A stretch of DNA of 14,466 nt from Citromicrobium sp. (GTDB lineage: Bacteria; Pseudomonadota; Alphaproteobacteria; Sphingomonadales; Sphingomonadaceae). Under the pieces are notes generated by a model. The model did no database searches, was not told where the DNA came from, and worked only from the letters and a program-made list of their open reading frames with translations. The DNA is taken from the NCBI GenBank assembly GCA_002712945.1, contig PAVA01000004.1, positions 5,462 through 19,927 of the forward strand, read 5' to 3'. Below are positions 1 through 6,864 of the stretch, piece after piece (position 1 is the stretch's first letter; each line of letters starts with the position of its first letter). The position numbers and the translations under genes are program-made.

Positions 1-732
1 GATGCCTATGAGGAAGGCCGCGCGATGGGCACCTTCGCGCAGGATACCGCCAACGAATACCAGCTGACCCGCGAGCAGATGGACGAATACTCCATCGAAT
101 CGCTGCGCCGCGCCAATGCCGCGATCGAAAGCGGCGCGTTTGCGGGCGAGGTCGTGCCCGTCACCTTCACCACCCGCGCGGGCGAGCAGACGGTCGAGCA
201 TGACGAGCAGCCCGGCAAGGGCAAGCCCGACAAGATCCCGACCCTGCGCCCCGCCTTCGCCAAGGACGGCACGATCACCGCCGCGACCTCTTCGAGTATT
301 TCGGATGGCGCCGCCGCGCTGGTCCTCTCGCGCGAGAGCGTGGCCAAGGCCAACGGCCAGACCCCGGTTGCCAGGATCGTGGCGCTGGCCGCCCATGCGC
401 AGGAGCCGTCCAAGTTCACCACCGCGCCGATCCCGGCGATCGAAAAGGTGCTCGACGCGGCAGGCTGGTCCGCCGACGAGGTCGACCTGTGGGAAGTGAA
501 CGAGGCCTTTGCCTGCGTCGCCATGTTCGCGATGCGCGACCTCGGCATTCCGCACGACAAGATCAACGTGAACGGCGGCGGCACCGCGCTCGGCCACCCC
601 ATCGGCGCGAGCGGCGCGCGGATCATCGTGACACTGCTCAACGCGCTGAAGGAACAGGGCAAGAAGCGCGGCATCGCCTCCCTGTGCATCGGCGGCGGCG
701 AGGCGACTGCCGTTGCGGTCGAGATGGTTTGA
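1..732 (+). CDS. Acetyl-CoA acetyltransferase (thiolase), C-terminal part; 5' end outside window
   Basis: Thiolases join or cleave acyl-CoA units, here most likely acetyl-CoA to acetoacetyl-CoA, in the cytoplasm. The frame is open from base 1 and ends at TGA 730-732, leaving 243 residues of a protein normally about 390 long. The N-terminal half, with the nucleophilic Cys, lies outside the window. Visible family signatures are NEAFA (Asn at residue 167 of the fragment), GGGTALGHPIGASGAR (His199) and SLCIGGGEA (Cys229, the acid/base cysteine). The ATG at 25 is internal: the reading frame upstream (DAYEEGRA) already matches thiolase sequence. Substrate specificity (biosynthetic acetyl-CoA thiolase versus longer-chain beta-ketothiolase) cannot be decided from this part. 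No downstream partner is visible on this strand; the next gene is convergent. Confidence 0.95.
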   Translation, partial: DAYEEGRAMGTFAQDTANEYQLTREQMDEYSIESLRRANAAIESGAFAGEVVPVTFTTRAGEQTVEHDEQPGKGKPDKIPTLRPAFAKDGTITAATSSSISDGAAALVLSRESVAKANGQTPVARIVALAAHAQEPSKFTTAPIPAIEKVLDAAGWSADEVDLWEVNEAFACVAMFAMRDLGIPHDKINVNGGGTALGHPIGASGARIIVTLLNALKEQGKKRGIASLCIGGGEATAVAVEMV

Positions 733-739
733 ATACCGT

Positions 740-813
740 GAGTCCCAGCGAAAGCCGGGACCTCACTCGGTAAAGCGCCAGACTGCACAAGGTCTCAGCT
801 TTCGCTGGGACTC
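740..813. repeat. Dispersed-type palindromic repeat, possible bidirectional terminator
   Basis: Bases 740-755 and 798-813 are perfect inverted copies (16 bp). The pairing continues through 757-763 with 790-796, broken by one mismatch (756/797) and one G-U pair, so about 23 pairs enclose a 26-base loop. Each arm can also fold alone: 742-746 pairs with 757-761 and 748-749 with 754-755 around a GAAA loop (750-753), and 792-799 pairs with 804-811 around TTTC. It lies exactly between the convergent stop codons of the thiolase (732) and the SH3 protein (822). The GTCCCAGCGAAAGC core resembles intergenic repeats I recall from sphingomonad genomes; no second copy occurs in this window. There is no T-tract, so a terminator role is inferred from position only. 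Confidence 0.75.
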
Positions 814-821
814 GCAGACGA

Positions 822-1304
822 TCAGGGCTCGCCCGCGCCCCACAGCCGGCGCTGCTCGACGAAGCCCGAGCGCTTGCCGACCGAGAATTCGCACCAGTTC
901 TCCGCGCAGGAGCCCAGCTCGCCCACCACGCCCGGTTCGAGCTTCCACTTGAGCGCGGAATCGCTGGCCGCTTCGTGGCGCATCGCGGCCAATTCCTCAC
1001 CCGTCACGATCGCGCCGCGCGTGCGGCTGAGCAGACGCGCGGCGATCCAGCCCTTGTCTCCGTCCGGGTCTTCGACAAGCCGCCAGCCTTCGCGGGTGCG
1101 CAGCACCTTCACCGGCAGCCCCTTGCGCTTGTAGACCCACTCTATGCGGTATTCCTGGCTCGGCCCGACGCGCATGTTCGCCTCGGTCACGTCGATCGTC
1201 GCCCAGTAGGGCAGATCCTTGCCCTGCCCTCCGGCGGGCGTTGCCGTCAGCAGGGCAAGCGCGATGACTGACATCGGGGCGAGCGTGATGGCGCGTCTCA
1301 GCAT
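822..1304 (-). CDS. Exported protein with two SH3-like domains
   Basis: The protein has 160 residues. An N-terminal hydrophobic segment (about residues 5-23) followed by ATPAGGQG looks like a signal peptide, so it probably acts in the periplasm. Residues 36-93 form a bacterial SH3-type repeat (NMRVGPS, WVYKRKGLPVKVL, EGW, DGDKGWI). Residues 98-157 form a second, more divergent one (WKLEPGVVGELGSC, WCEF, SGFV). Cys133 and Cys138 are close and could form a disulfide. This matches the SH3_4-type family, whose biochemical role is unknown; SH3b domains often bind cell-wall peptides. I chose ATG 1302-1304 because it begins the signal sequence. No clear Shine-Dalgarno precedes it, and a TTG at 1385 would add 27 Arg/Ala-rich residues, so the start is uncertain. 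It is divergent from the next gene with 93 bases between. Confidence 0.85.
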   Translation of the reverse strand: MLRRAITLAPMSVIALALLTATPAGGQGKDLPYWATIDVTEANMRVGPSQEYRIEWVYKRKGLPVKVLRTREGWRLVEDPDGDKGWIAARLLSRTRGAIVTGEELAAMRHEAASDSALKWKLEPGVVGELGSCAENWCEFSVGKRSGFVEQRRLWGAGEP

Positions 1305-1397
1305 GGGAGGACCGATTACCGCAAGCCGCGCCCGGCTGGCAAGCCGGACCGCATCCCGCTTGACCCGGTTTGCCCGCCGCGCCAAGCAGGCACGCGC

Positions 1398-2414
1398 ATG
1401 GCCAGCACATCCGACACATCGACCCGCCGTATCGAGGGGACCCCCCGCGTCATCGTCACCCGCGTGCTTTCGCCGGACGTCGAGGCGCGCATGGACGAAC
1501 TGTTCGATTGCCGCTTCAACCGGGACGACACGCCGCTATCGCGCGAACAGCTGATCGAGGCGATGACCGAGGCGGACGTGCTGGTGCCCACGGTGACCGA
1601 CCGGATCGACGCCGAGATGCTCGATTCCGTGGGCGACCGGCTGGGCCTGATCGCCAGCTTCGGCGCGGGCACCGATCATATCGACCTCGCCGCCGCAGCC
1701 GCGCGCAAGATCACCGTCACCAACACGCCCAGCGTCTTCACCGAAGACACCGCCGATCTCGCCATGGCGCTGATTATCGGCGTGCCTCGCCGGATGCGCG
1801 AAGGCGTGGCGCTGGTGCGCCGGGGCGAATGGAGCGGCTGGGCACCCACCGCGCTGCTCGGGCGCAAGCTCGCAGGCAAGACGCTCGGCATCGTCGGCAT
1901 GGGCCGGATCGGGCAGGCGGTGGCGCACCGCGCCAAGGCCTTCGGGCTCGACATCGCCTACCACAACCGCAAGCGGCTGCCCGAAGCGGTCGAGCGGATG
2001 TTCGGCGCCGACTATGTCGAAACGCTCGACGATCTGCTCGCGCGGGCCGACATCCTCACCCTGCACTGCCCGGCCAACCCCGAGAGCCGCGACATGATCG
2101 ACGCGCGGGCGATTCAGCTGATGAAGCCGGGCGCCTGCCTCATCAACACCGCGCGCGGCGATCTGGTCGATCAGGACGCGCTGGTTGCGGCGCTGGAAAG
2201 CGGGCATCTCGCGGGGGCCGGGCTGGATGTCTATCCCGAGGAGCCCAAGGTCGATCCGCGCCTGCTCGCCCATCCCAACGTGATGACCCTGCCCCATATC
2301 GGCAGCGCCACGGCGGAAGGGCGTGCGGCCTCGGGCGAGAAGGTGATCGCAAACATCCGCTTCTGGGCCGACGGGCACCGCCCGCCCGATCAGGTGCTCG
2401 ACGCGCTGATCTGA
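1398..2414 (+). CDS. D-2-hydroxyacid dehydrogenase, glyoxylate/hydroxypyruvate reductase type
   Basis: This 338-residue cytoplasmic NAD(P)-dependent enzyme reduces a 2-keto acid to a D-2-hydroxy acid, or the reverse. The Rossmann motif GMGRIG is at residues 167-172 and fits the 2-hydroxyacid dehydrogenase core inserted in a flanking catalytic domain. The catalytic set is visible: Arg253 in NTARG, Glu282 in DVYPEEP and His300 in PHIGS. The substrate loop SFGAGTDHID (residues 87-96) and overall length fit glyoxylate/hydroxypyruvate reductases (GyaR/GhrB-like); there is no ACT domain as in long SerA enzymes. His190 and Arg191 after the second beta strand (YHNRKR) hint at NADPH preference, which is an inference. 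The start ATG has a weak AGG at 1388-1390. The amt gene follows 116 bases later and need not be co-transcribed. Confidence 0.92.
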   Translation: MASTSDTSTRRIEGTPRVIVTRVLSPDVEARMDELFDCRFNRDDTPLSREQLIEAMTEADVLVPTVTDRIDAEMLDSVGDRLGLIASFGAGTDHIDLAAAAARKITVTNTPSVFTEDTADLAMALIIGVPRRMREGVALVRRGEWSGWAPTALLGRKLAGKTLGIVGMGRIGQAVAHRAKAFGLDIAYHNRKRLPEAVERMFGADYVETLDDLLARADILTLHCPANPESRDMIDARAIQLMKPGACLINTARGDLVDQDALVAALESGHLAGAGLDVYPEEPKVDPRLLAHPNVMTLPHIGSATAEGRAASGEKVIANIRFWADGHRPPDQVLDALI

Positions 2415-2420
2415 TCGTTC

Positions 2421-2439
2421 ATCCGATTAACCATCGGAT
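2421..2439 (+). other. Small inverted repeat after the dehydrogenase gene
   Basis: ATCCGAT (2421-2427) and ATCGGAT (2433-2439) form a 7-bp stem with a 5-base loop, beginning 6 bases after the dehydrogenase stop codon. It could be a weak terminator or an operator for amt, but no T-run follows. The rest of the 116-base gap to amt holds an A/T-rich patch (TATAC at 2448-2452) but no convincing -35 box and no sigma-54-type GG-N10-GC site that I can see. Confidence 0.35.
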
Positions 2440-2530
2440 TTACCGGATATACGGACATTTGCGCTTAGGCTGCTCTCGACAGCGCGCCGATACCAATCCA
2501 CGGCGCGTCGAGACCGGGGACCGAAGGCAA

Positions 2531-3850
2531 ATGATCGACTCTATCCGTAGCCGCCGCATGCTTGGCCCACTCCTGCTCGCCGCCCTGTTCGCGGCCCCCG
2601 CATCGGCACAGGATATCCGCGAGATCGTCGTCAACGATACCGGCGACACCGCATGGGTTCTCGCCTCCAGCGCGCTGGTGCTGCTGATGACGCTGCCCGG
2701 CCTCGCGCTGTTTTACGGCGGGCTCGTCCGCTCCAAGAACGTCCTCTCGGTCGCGCTGCAGACCGGCGCGGTGGCAGCCGTGGTCTCGGTCCTGTGGATC
2801 GTGACCGGCTACACGCTCGCCTTCGGCGATGTGTCGGGCGGCTGGCTCGGCAATGGCCGCGCGTGGATGCTGATCCAGCTGACCAATGTGCGCCTCGGCA
2901 CCACCATTCCCGAAAGCACCTTCGTCCTGTTCCAGATGACCTTCGCGATCATCGCGCCCGCGCTGATGATCGGTGCATGGGTGGACCGGGCGCGCTTTTC
3001 GTGGGTGGTGATCTTCTGCGCGGCGTGGAGCGTCGTCGTCTACGCGCCGGTCGCGCACTGGGTCTGGGGCGGTGGCTGGCTGGCGACCGCCTTCGGCACG
3101 ATGGATTTCGCAGGAGGACTGGTCGTCCACACCACGGCCGGGGTTTCCGCGCTGGTCGTCGCGATCATGATGGGCGCGCGGCAGGGCTTTCCCGACCAGC
3201 CGATGCTGCCCCACGCCCCCGCACTGACCATGGTCGGCGCGGCGCTGCTGTGGGTCGGATGGTTCGGCTTCAATGGCGGCTCGGCGCTGGCCGCGACCGA
3301 CGATGCCTCGACCGCGATCCTCAACACGCATGTCGCGGCAAGCACCGCCGCGCTCGTCTGGCTGCTGATCGAGCGGATCGGCTTTGGCAAAACCACCATG
3401 GTCGGCTGGGCGACCGGCGCGCTGGCGGGTCTGGCGACGATCACGCCCGCCGCCGCCTACGTTTCGCCCGGCGCGTCGATCCTGTTCGGCGCGCTGGCTT
3501 CGGTGGTGTGTTACGGCGCGGGGCTCCAGATCAGGAAATGGGGCATCGACGACGCACTTGGCGTGTTCGCGGTGTTCGGCGTGGGCGGGATGCTCGGCAC
3601 GCTGCTGCTGGGCCTGTTCGTATCCTCCGCGCTTGGCGGCACCGGCTATGCCGAGGGGATGACGCCGCTCGGCCAGCTAGGGGCGCAGGCGCTCGGGATC
3701 GCTGCGGTCGCGTTGTGGAGCGCGGTGCTGACTGCGATCCTCGCGCTCGGCATCGGGATCGTCGCGCCGATGCGGGTCAAGAAGAAGCACGAGCTCGAAG
3801 GGCTCGACATCACCAGCCACGGCGAGCGTGGCTGGCATCTGGAGGACTAA
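2531..3850 (+). CDS. amt: Amt/MEP-family ammonium channel lacking the second pore histidine
   Basis: The product has 439 residues: a signal peptide (cleavage near ASA-QD, residue 26), about 11 membrane spans and a cytoplasmic tail. Amt proteins move ammonium across the inner membrane. Compared from memory with E. coli AmtB, these features are present: the Phe gate (Phe134, Phe245 in GWFGFN), Trp179 in HWVWGGG, Asp192 in MDFAGG and the first pore His (His200 in VVHTTAG). The second pore His (His318 of AmtB, in DVFGVHG) is Phe349 here, in GVFAVFG, and the Asp five residues earlier is Gly344. The tail keeps ELEGLDITSHGE, the segment that contacts PII in relatives, but no glnK gene is adjacent. 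ATG 2531 is chosen for GGGGA at 2516-2520 and the complete signal peptide; ATG 2558 is an alternative. An apparent larger frame reading in from 1370 is a shadow of the dehydrogenase. The stop overlaps the convergent hydrolase stop. Confidence 0.93.
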   Translation: MIDSIRSRRMLGPLLLAALFAAPASAQDIREIVVNDTGDTAWVLASSALVLLMTLPGLALFYGGLVRSKNVLSVALQTGAVAAVVSVLWIVTGYTLAFGDVSGGWLGNGRAWMLIQLTNVRLGTTIPESTFVLFQMTFAIIAPALMIGAWVDRARFSWVVIFCAAWSVVVYAPVAHWVWGGGWLATAFGTMDFAGGLVVHTTAGVSALVVAIMMGARQGFPDQPMLPHAPALTMVGAALLWVGWFGFNGGSALAATDDASTAILNTHVAASTAALVWLLIERIGFGKTTMVGWATGALAGLATITPAAAYVSPGASILFGALASVVCYGAGLQIRKWGIDDALGVFAVFGVGGMLGTLLLGLFVSSALGGTGYAEGMTPLGQLGAQALGIAAVALWSAVLTAILALGIGIVAPMRVKKKHELEGLDITSHGERGWHLED

Positions 3851-3859
3851 TCCTCCAGA
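3838..3859. terminator. Palindrome spanning two overlapping convergent stop codons
   Basis: Bases 3838-3846 (TCTGGAGGA) and 3851-3859 (TCCTCCAGA) are perfect inverted copies around the 4-base loop CTAA. The loop carries TAA of amt (3848-3850, +) and TAG of the hydrolase (3847-3849, -). Because of the symmetry both proteins end in Leu-Glu-Asp. A 9-bp stem at convergent gene ends suggests a shared transcription-end or RNA-stability hairpin, but neither side is followed by a T-run, so intrinsic termination is not established. Confidence 0.5.
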
Positions 3860-4584
3860 CCTGCGCGTTCCTGCTCCAGAATCGCGAGGATCCGCTCGAT
3901 CGAGCGGCGGCTGGCGGAAAACTCGAAATGCCGTTCAGGCACTTCAATGGCAAGGTCGCACTCGCCTTCCTCTCCGCGCGAACAGGCAGGGGCGATGACC
4001 CCGTCGAACGGCGACCAGACCGCGATCGTGCGCACCGGCGGCTTTTGGCGCGGATCGTCGGAGAGCGGCGGATTGTCGACCTTGTGGTCATTGATCGCCT
4101 CGTAGACCCGCCAGGCATTGTTCGCCCGCCGGTCGCCCGAAAAGGGCGTGCCCAGCGTCATGACCAGCGCGACCTTTTCCGGATGGCGCTGTGCGAGCAC
4201 GCGGGCGTATAATCCGCCGAGGCTGATCCCGATCAGGATGACCTTCGCGCCGGTGCGGGTATAAATCTCGTCCAGCCGGGCCTCGGCCTTCGCGAAAATC
4301 TCCGCCGTAATGCCGGTCACCAATCCGAGCTTCGACGGAAACGCTTCGTAGCCCGCCGCATCGAGCGTGCGCCGCATCAGCGATGTCGCCGCATCGTTCG
4401 ACAGGATGCCGGGCAGGACCATCACCGGAGGGCGCGCCTCGCGCGCGGGCGCCGTCCCCGATGGCAGACGCACCGGGCGGATCGGGCTCGACCAGATGAT
4501 CGGCAGGTTCGGCAGTTCCCGCAGCCACGATCCGAAAGACGGGGCCAGATGATCGGCTCTCTTTCCGTCTCTCGGTTGCGGCAT
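3847..4584 (-). CDS. Alpha/beta hydrolase (esterase/lipase-like)
   Basis: A 245-residue alpha/beta-hydrolase-fold protein with no evident signal peptide, so probably cytoplasmic or loosely membrane-associated. The oxyanion/HG-type loop is VMVLPGIL (54-61). The nucleophile elbow is GISLGG with Ser121, and LGTPF (144-148) follows a few strands on, as in lipases that act on acyl esters. Likely partners of the triad are Asp194 (WSPFDGVI) and His219 (VPERHFEF). The substrate is unknown; the PGIL and LGTPFSG stretches resemble PGAP1/triacylglycerol-lipase-like members. It starts only 4 bases after the stop of the upstream flavoprotein gene, so the two are very likely one operon with coupled translation. 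Its 3' end overlaps the amt stop by three bases within a palindrome. Confidence 0.87.
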   Translation of the reverse strand: MPQPRDGKRADHLAPSFGSWLRELPNLPIIWSSPIRPVRLPSGTAPAREARPPVMVLPGILSNDAATSLMRRTLDAAGYEAFPSKLGLVTGITAEIFAKAEARLDEIYTRTGAKVILIGISLGGLYARVLAQRHPEKVALVMTLGTPFSGDRRANNAWRVYEAINDHKVDNPPLSDDPRQKPPVRTIAVWSPFDGVIAPACSRGEEGECDLAIEVPERHFEFSASRRSIERILAILEQERAGLED

Positions 4585-4588
4585 CGGG

Positions 4589-5995
4589 TCAGTCTCCGGT
4601 CAGGATGCGATCCACCAACTGCTTCACCGAAGGGGTGAAATTGTTGGAATAGAACGGGTCGGACTTGAACCTATAGGCCGCGTGCCCTGCGAACATCAGG
4701 TTTTCGTCGACCGGCGCACCATGGGCGATATCCTGCAGGGTCTTCTGGATGCAGAAGCTGCGCGGATCGGCCAGACGGCCGGTGGTGTAATCGTCGTGGT
4801 CCTTCCAGCTCGAAAACTGGCAGTGCGACAGGCAGCCCATGCAATCCTGCTGGTCCTTGCGGATGGTATCGCGGCTCTCCGGCGTCACGAACACGGCGGT
4901 GCCGTCGGGCGTTTTGAGCGCTTCGGTATAGCCTTTCGCCATCCATTCACGCGCCTGCGGCTTGTCCTCTGGCTTGACCCAGAAATTGCGCGCCTTGCCT
5001 TCCTCGGCCAGCGGCTCGGTACCCTCCATCTCGCCCTTCTTGAAGATCGGGATCTGCCGTTCCGAGCGGTGGATGAGATCGTAGAGGAAACTGTTCTTCA
5101 CCGCGCTCGAATAGAAGCCGGTGGGGGAGAACTTGTGCAGCAGCACATCGCCCTCCTCGATATGGCGCAGCGCCTCCTTCCACTCCTGCGGAATCGGGCT
5201 TTCCTCGGTCAGCAAGGGGCGAGTGCCGAACTGGAACGCGATCAGGCCCAGCTCGTCGTTGTCGATCCAGTTCTCCCACTCGCGCAGGTACCAGACGCCG
5301 CCCGCCATCACGATGGGCACGTTTTCGGAGACGCCTTCCTTGCGCATCGTGGCGCGCAGATCGCGCACCCGCGGATAGGGATCCTGCGGCTCCAGCGGAT
5401 TCTCCGCGTTGGACAGGCCGTTGTGCCCGCCAGCCAGCCAGGGGTCTTCGTAGACGACCGCGGCCATCAGTTCGCTGACCTTGTGGTAGCTGCGCTTCCA
5501 CAGCGCGCGGAAGGCGCGGGCCGAGCTGATGATCGGCAGATAGCTCACGTTGAAGTGCGCGGCGATCTCGGCCAGCTTGTAGGGCATGCCTGCGCCGCAG
5601 GTGACGCCGGTGACGAGACCGCGCGTCTTTTCCAGCACGCCTTCGAGCACCGCCTGCGCCCCGCCCATTTCCCACAGAACGTTGATGTTGATCGCGCCCT
5701 TGCCGCTGGCGATCTCGTATGCGCGCTCGACCTGCGCCACCGCGCCGTCGATCGCATAGCGGATCAGCTGTTCGTGCCGTTCCTGCCGGGTCAGCGCGTC
5801 ATAGACCTGGGGCACGATCTTGCCCTCGGCATCGTAGCTGTCGGCGTTGACCGCGCTGACCGTGCCGATACCGCCCGCAGCCGCCCACGCGCCCGAGCTG
5901 GCGTGGTTGGTGGCCGAAACACCTTTGCCGCCTTCGATCAGCGGCCATACTTCGCGTCCGCCATACTCGATCGGCCGCAGTCCTTTGAATGCCAT
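4589..5995 (-). CDS. Nitronate monooxygenase-family flavoprotein with C-terminal cysteine cluster
   Basis: A 468-residue FMN-dependent TIM-barrel protein of the nitronate monooxygenase / 2-nitropropane dioxygenase family. Family features are SATNHASSGAWAAAGGIGT near the N terminus, GVTCGAGMP (130-137), AGGHNG with His191 at the catalytic position, MAGGVW (230-235) and FGTRPLLTEES (256-266) for FMN phosphate and flavin contacts. Known members oxidise nitronates or act as NAD(P)H:flavin or enoyl reductases; the substrate here is not determinable. It is about 100 residues longer than usual members. The extra C-terminal part contains Cys385, Cys388 and Cys392 (CMGCLSHC) plus Cys415 (SFCIQK), a pattern that could bind an Fe-S cluster or zinc. 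It lies 30 bases after the methyltransferase gene and 4 bases before the hydrolase. The ATG start is preceded by a weak GGA. Confidence 0.88.
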   Translation of the reverse strand: MAFKGLRPIEYGGREVWPLIEGGKGVSATNHASSGAWAAAGGIGTVSAVNADSYDAEGKIVPQVYDALTRQERHEQLIRYAIDGAVAQVERAYEIASGKGAININVLWEMGGAQAVLEGVLEKTRGLVTGVTCGAGMPYKLAEIAAHFNVSYLPIISSARAFRALWKRSYHKVSELMAAVVYEDPWLAGGHNGLSNAENPLEPQDPYPRVRDLRATMRKEGVSENVPIVMAGGVWYLREWENWIDNDELGLIAFQFGTRPLLTEESPIPQEWKEALRHIEEGDVLLHKFSPTGFYSSAVKNSFLYDLIHRSERQIPIFKKGEMEGTEPLAEEGKARNFWVKPEDKPQAREWMAKGYTEALKTPDGTAVFVTPESRDTIRKDQQDCMGCLSHCQFSSWKDHDDYTTGRLADPRSFCIQKTLQDIAHGAPVDENLMFAGHAAYRFKSDPFYSNNFTPSVKQLVDRILTGD

Positions 5996-6025
5996 GAAAT
6001 TTCCAGTTTGCTCAGGTGCGCGCGC

Positions 6026-6787
6026 TTAACTCTTCAGCTTTGGCCCTTGGGCGAGCGCGGCGCTGTCTTCCCCGTTACAGGGTACGATTTCGTCAGGATC
6101 GGGCCTTGTAGCGCCGCGACTGAATTGTGCAAAGTATCCCGAAAGCTCGGGGGCTTCGACGATCCGGTCGAGCCGGTAGCCGACCCGCTCAAACTCGCAA
6201 GCGAGCAGCGACGGGGCAATTCCGTGCTCGTCGGTCGGCCGGTCGATGTCGACCACGATGACCTTGCCGTCCTCGACCAGCGAAGGCCACAGCCGCCACA
6301 GGAAGGCGTAGGGCTCGCCGACCTCGTGATACATGTGGACGAGGAACACGCGATCGAAGCTGTTTTCGGGTAGGCGCGGGTCGTCTTCGGCGCCGAACTT
6401 GATCGACACATTGTCGAGCCTTTCGCGCTCCACCCGGCGGCCCAGCCTCTCGAGCGCGCCGCGATCGATATCCTGCGCCAGCACCCGGCCATCCTCGCCC
6501 ACGCGCTCGGCCAGGCGGACCGTATAGTAACCCTCGCCCGCCCCGATATCGGCCACGGTCATGCCCGGCTCGATCGATGCGAGGTCCATCACGGTCTGCG
6601 CCTCGCCCTGGCTGTCGCGCGCATCCTCGTTGGAAAATTCGTTCGCGCCGAGCGCGGAAACCGGCCTTTCGGCTGGCGGAAACGCACGCGCGGTCTCGGG
6701 CCGTTCGGACTCCGCATCCGTCCCGCCACAAGCGGCCAGCGCGAGGGCTGCGCCCAGCAGGAGAGTGTGTGTTACACGCGCGATCAT
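6026..6787 (-). CDS. Predicted SAM-dependent methyltransferase with lipoprotein signal
   Basis: A 253-residue protein. Residues 1-20 form a lipoprotein signal (hydrophobic LLLGAALALAAC, lipobox LAAC with Cys20, then GG); Gly at position +2 would allow sorting to the outer membrane. A low-complexity linker (22-48) follows. Residues 60-225 are a class I methyltransferase fold: motif I VADIGAGEGYYT (78-89), acidic AQDID (104-108) for the SAM ribose, DRVFLVHMYHEV (145-156) and GKVIVVDID (174-182). This resembles the group annotated as predicted methyltransferases (COG4798-like), many of which I recall as having export signals. Substrate is unknown. ATG 6785-6787 is chosen because it begins the signal peptide exactly; the frame is open further upstream but without signal-like sequence. 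Neighbours on the same strand are the collar protein (77 bases upstream) and the flavoprotein (30 bases downstream). Confidence 0.85.
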   Translation of the reverse strand: MIARVTHTLLLGAALALAACGGTDAESERPETARAFPPAERPVSALGANEFSNEDARDSQGEAQTVMDLASIEPGMTVADIGAGEGYYTVRLAERVGEDGRVLAQDIDRGALERLGRRVERERLDNVSIKFGAEDDPRLPENSFDRVFLVHMYHEVGEPYAFLWRLWPSLVEDGKVIVVDIDRPTDEHGIAPSLLACEFERVGYRLDRIVEAPELSGYFAQFSRGATRPDPDEIVPCNGEDSAALAQGPKLKS

Positions 6788-6864
6788 CTTCGCCGCGCTT
6801 AGCCGCGCGTCCTGCAATTGGCAAAGGGCCAGAGCACGTCCGGTCTCAAACAGCCCCGACCGGA

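Noticed and set aside
3329..3331. His267 of Amt as a substitute for the missing pore histidine
   Set aside because: It aligns with the NT(x)xA segment of a different helix where I recall His in many Amt proteins with an intact twin-His pair, so it is unlikely to replace the pore residue.
1370..3850. An open plus-strand frame of about 826 codons that looks like a fusion of an Arg/Ala-rich protein with the Amt channel
   Set aside because: Bases 1370-2530 of this frame are an out-of-frame reading of the dehydrogenase and its 3' gap. Family similarity starts only at the Amt signal peptide (ATG 2531), which has its own Shine-Dalgarno.
4682..6373. A plus-strand frame of about 563 codons across the flavoprotein and methyltransferase genes
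   Set aside because: It runs antisense through two well-supported genes and their intergenic gap and shows no family similarity.
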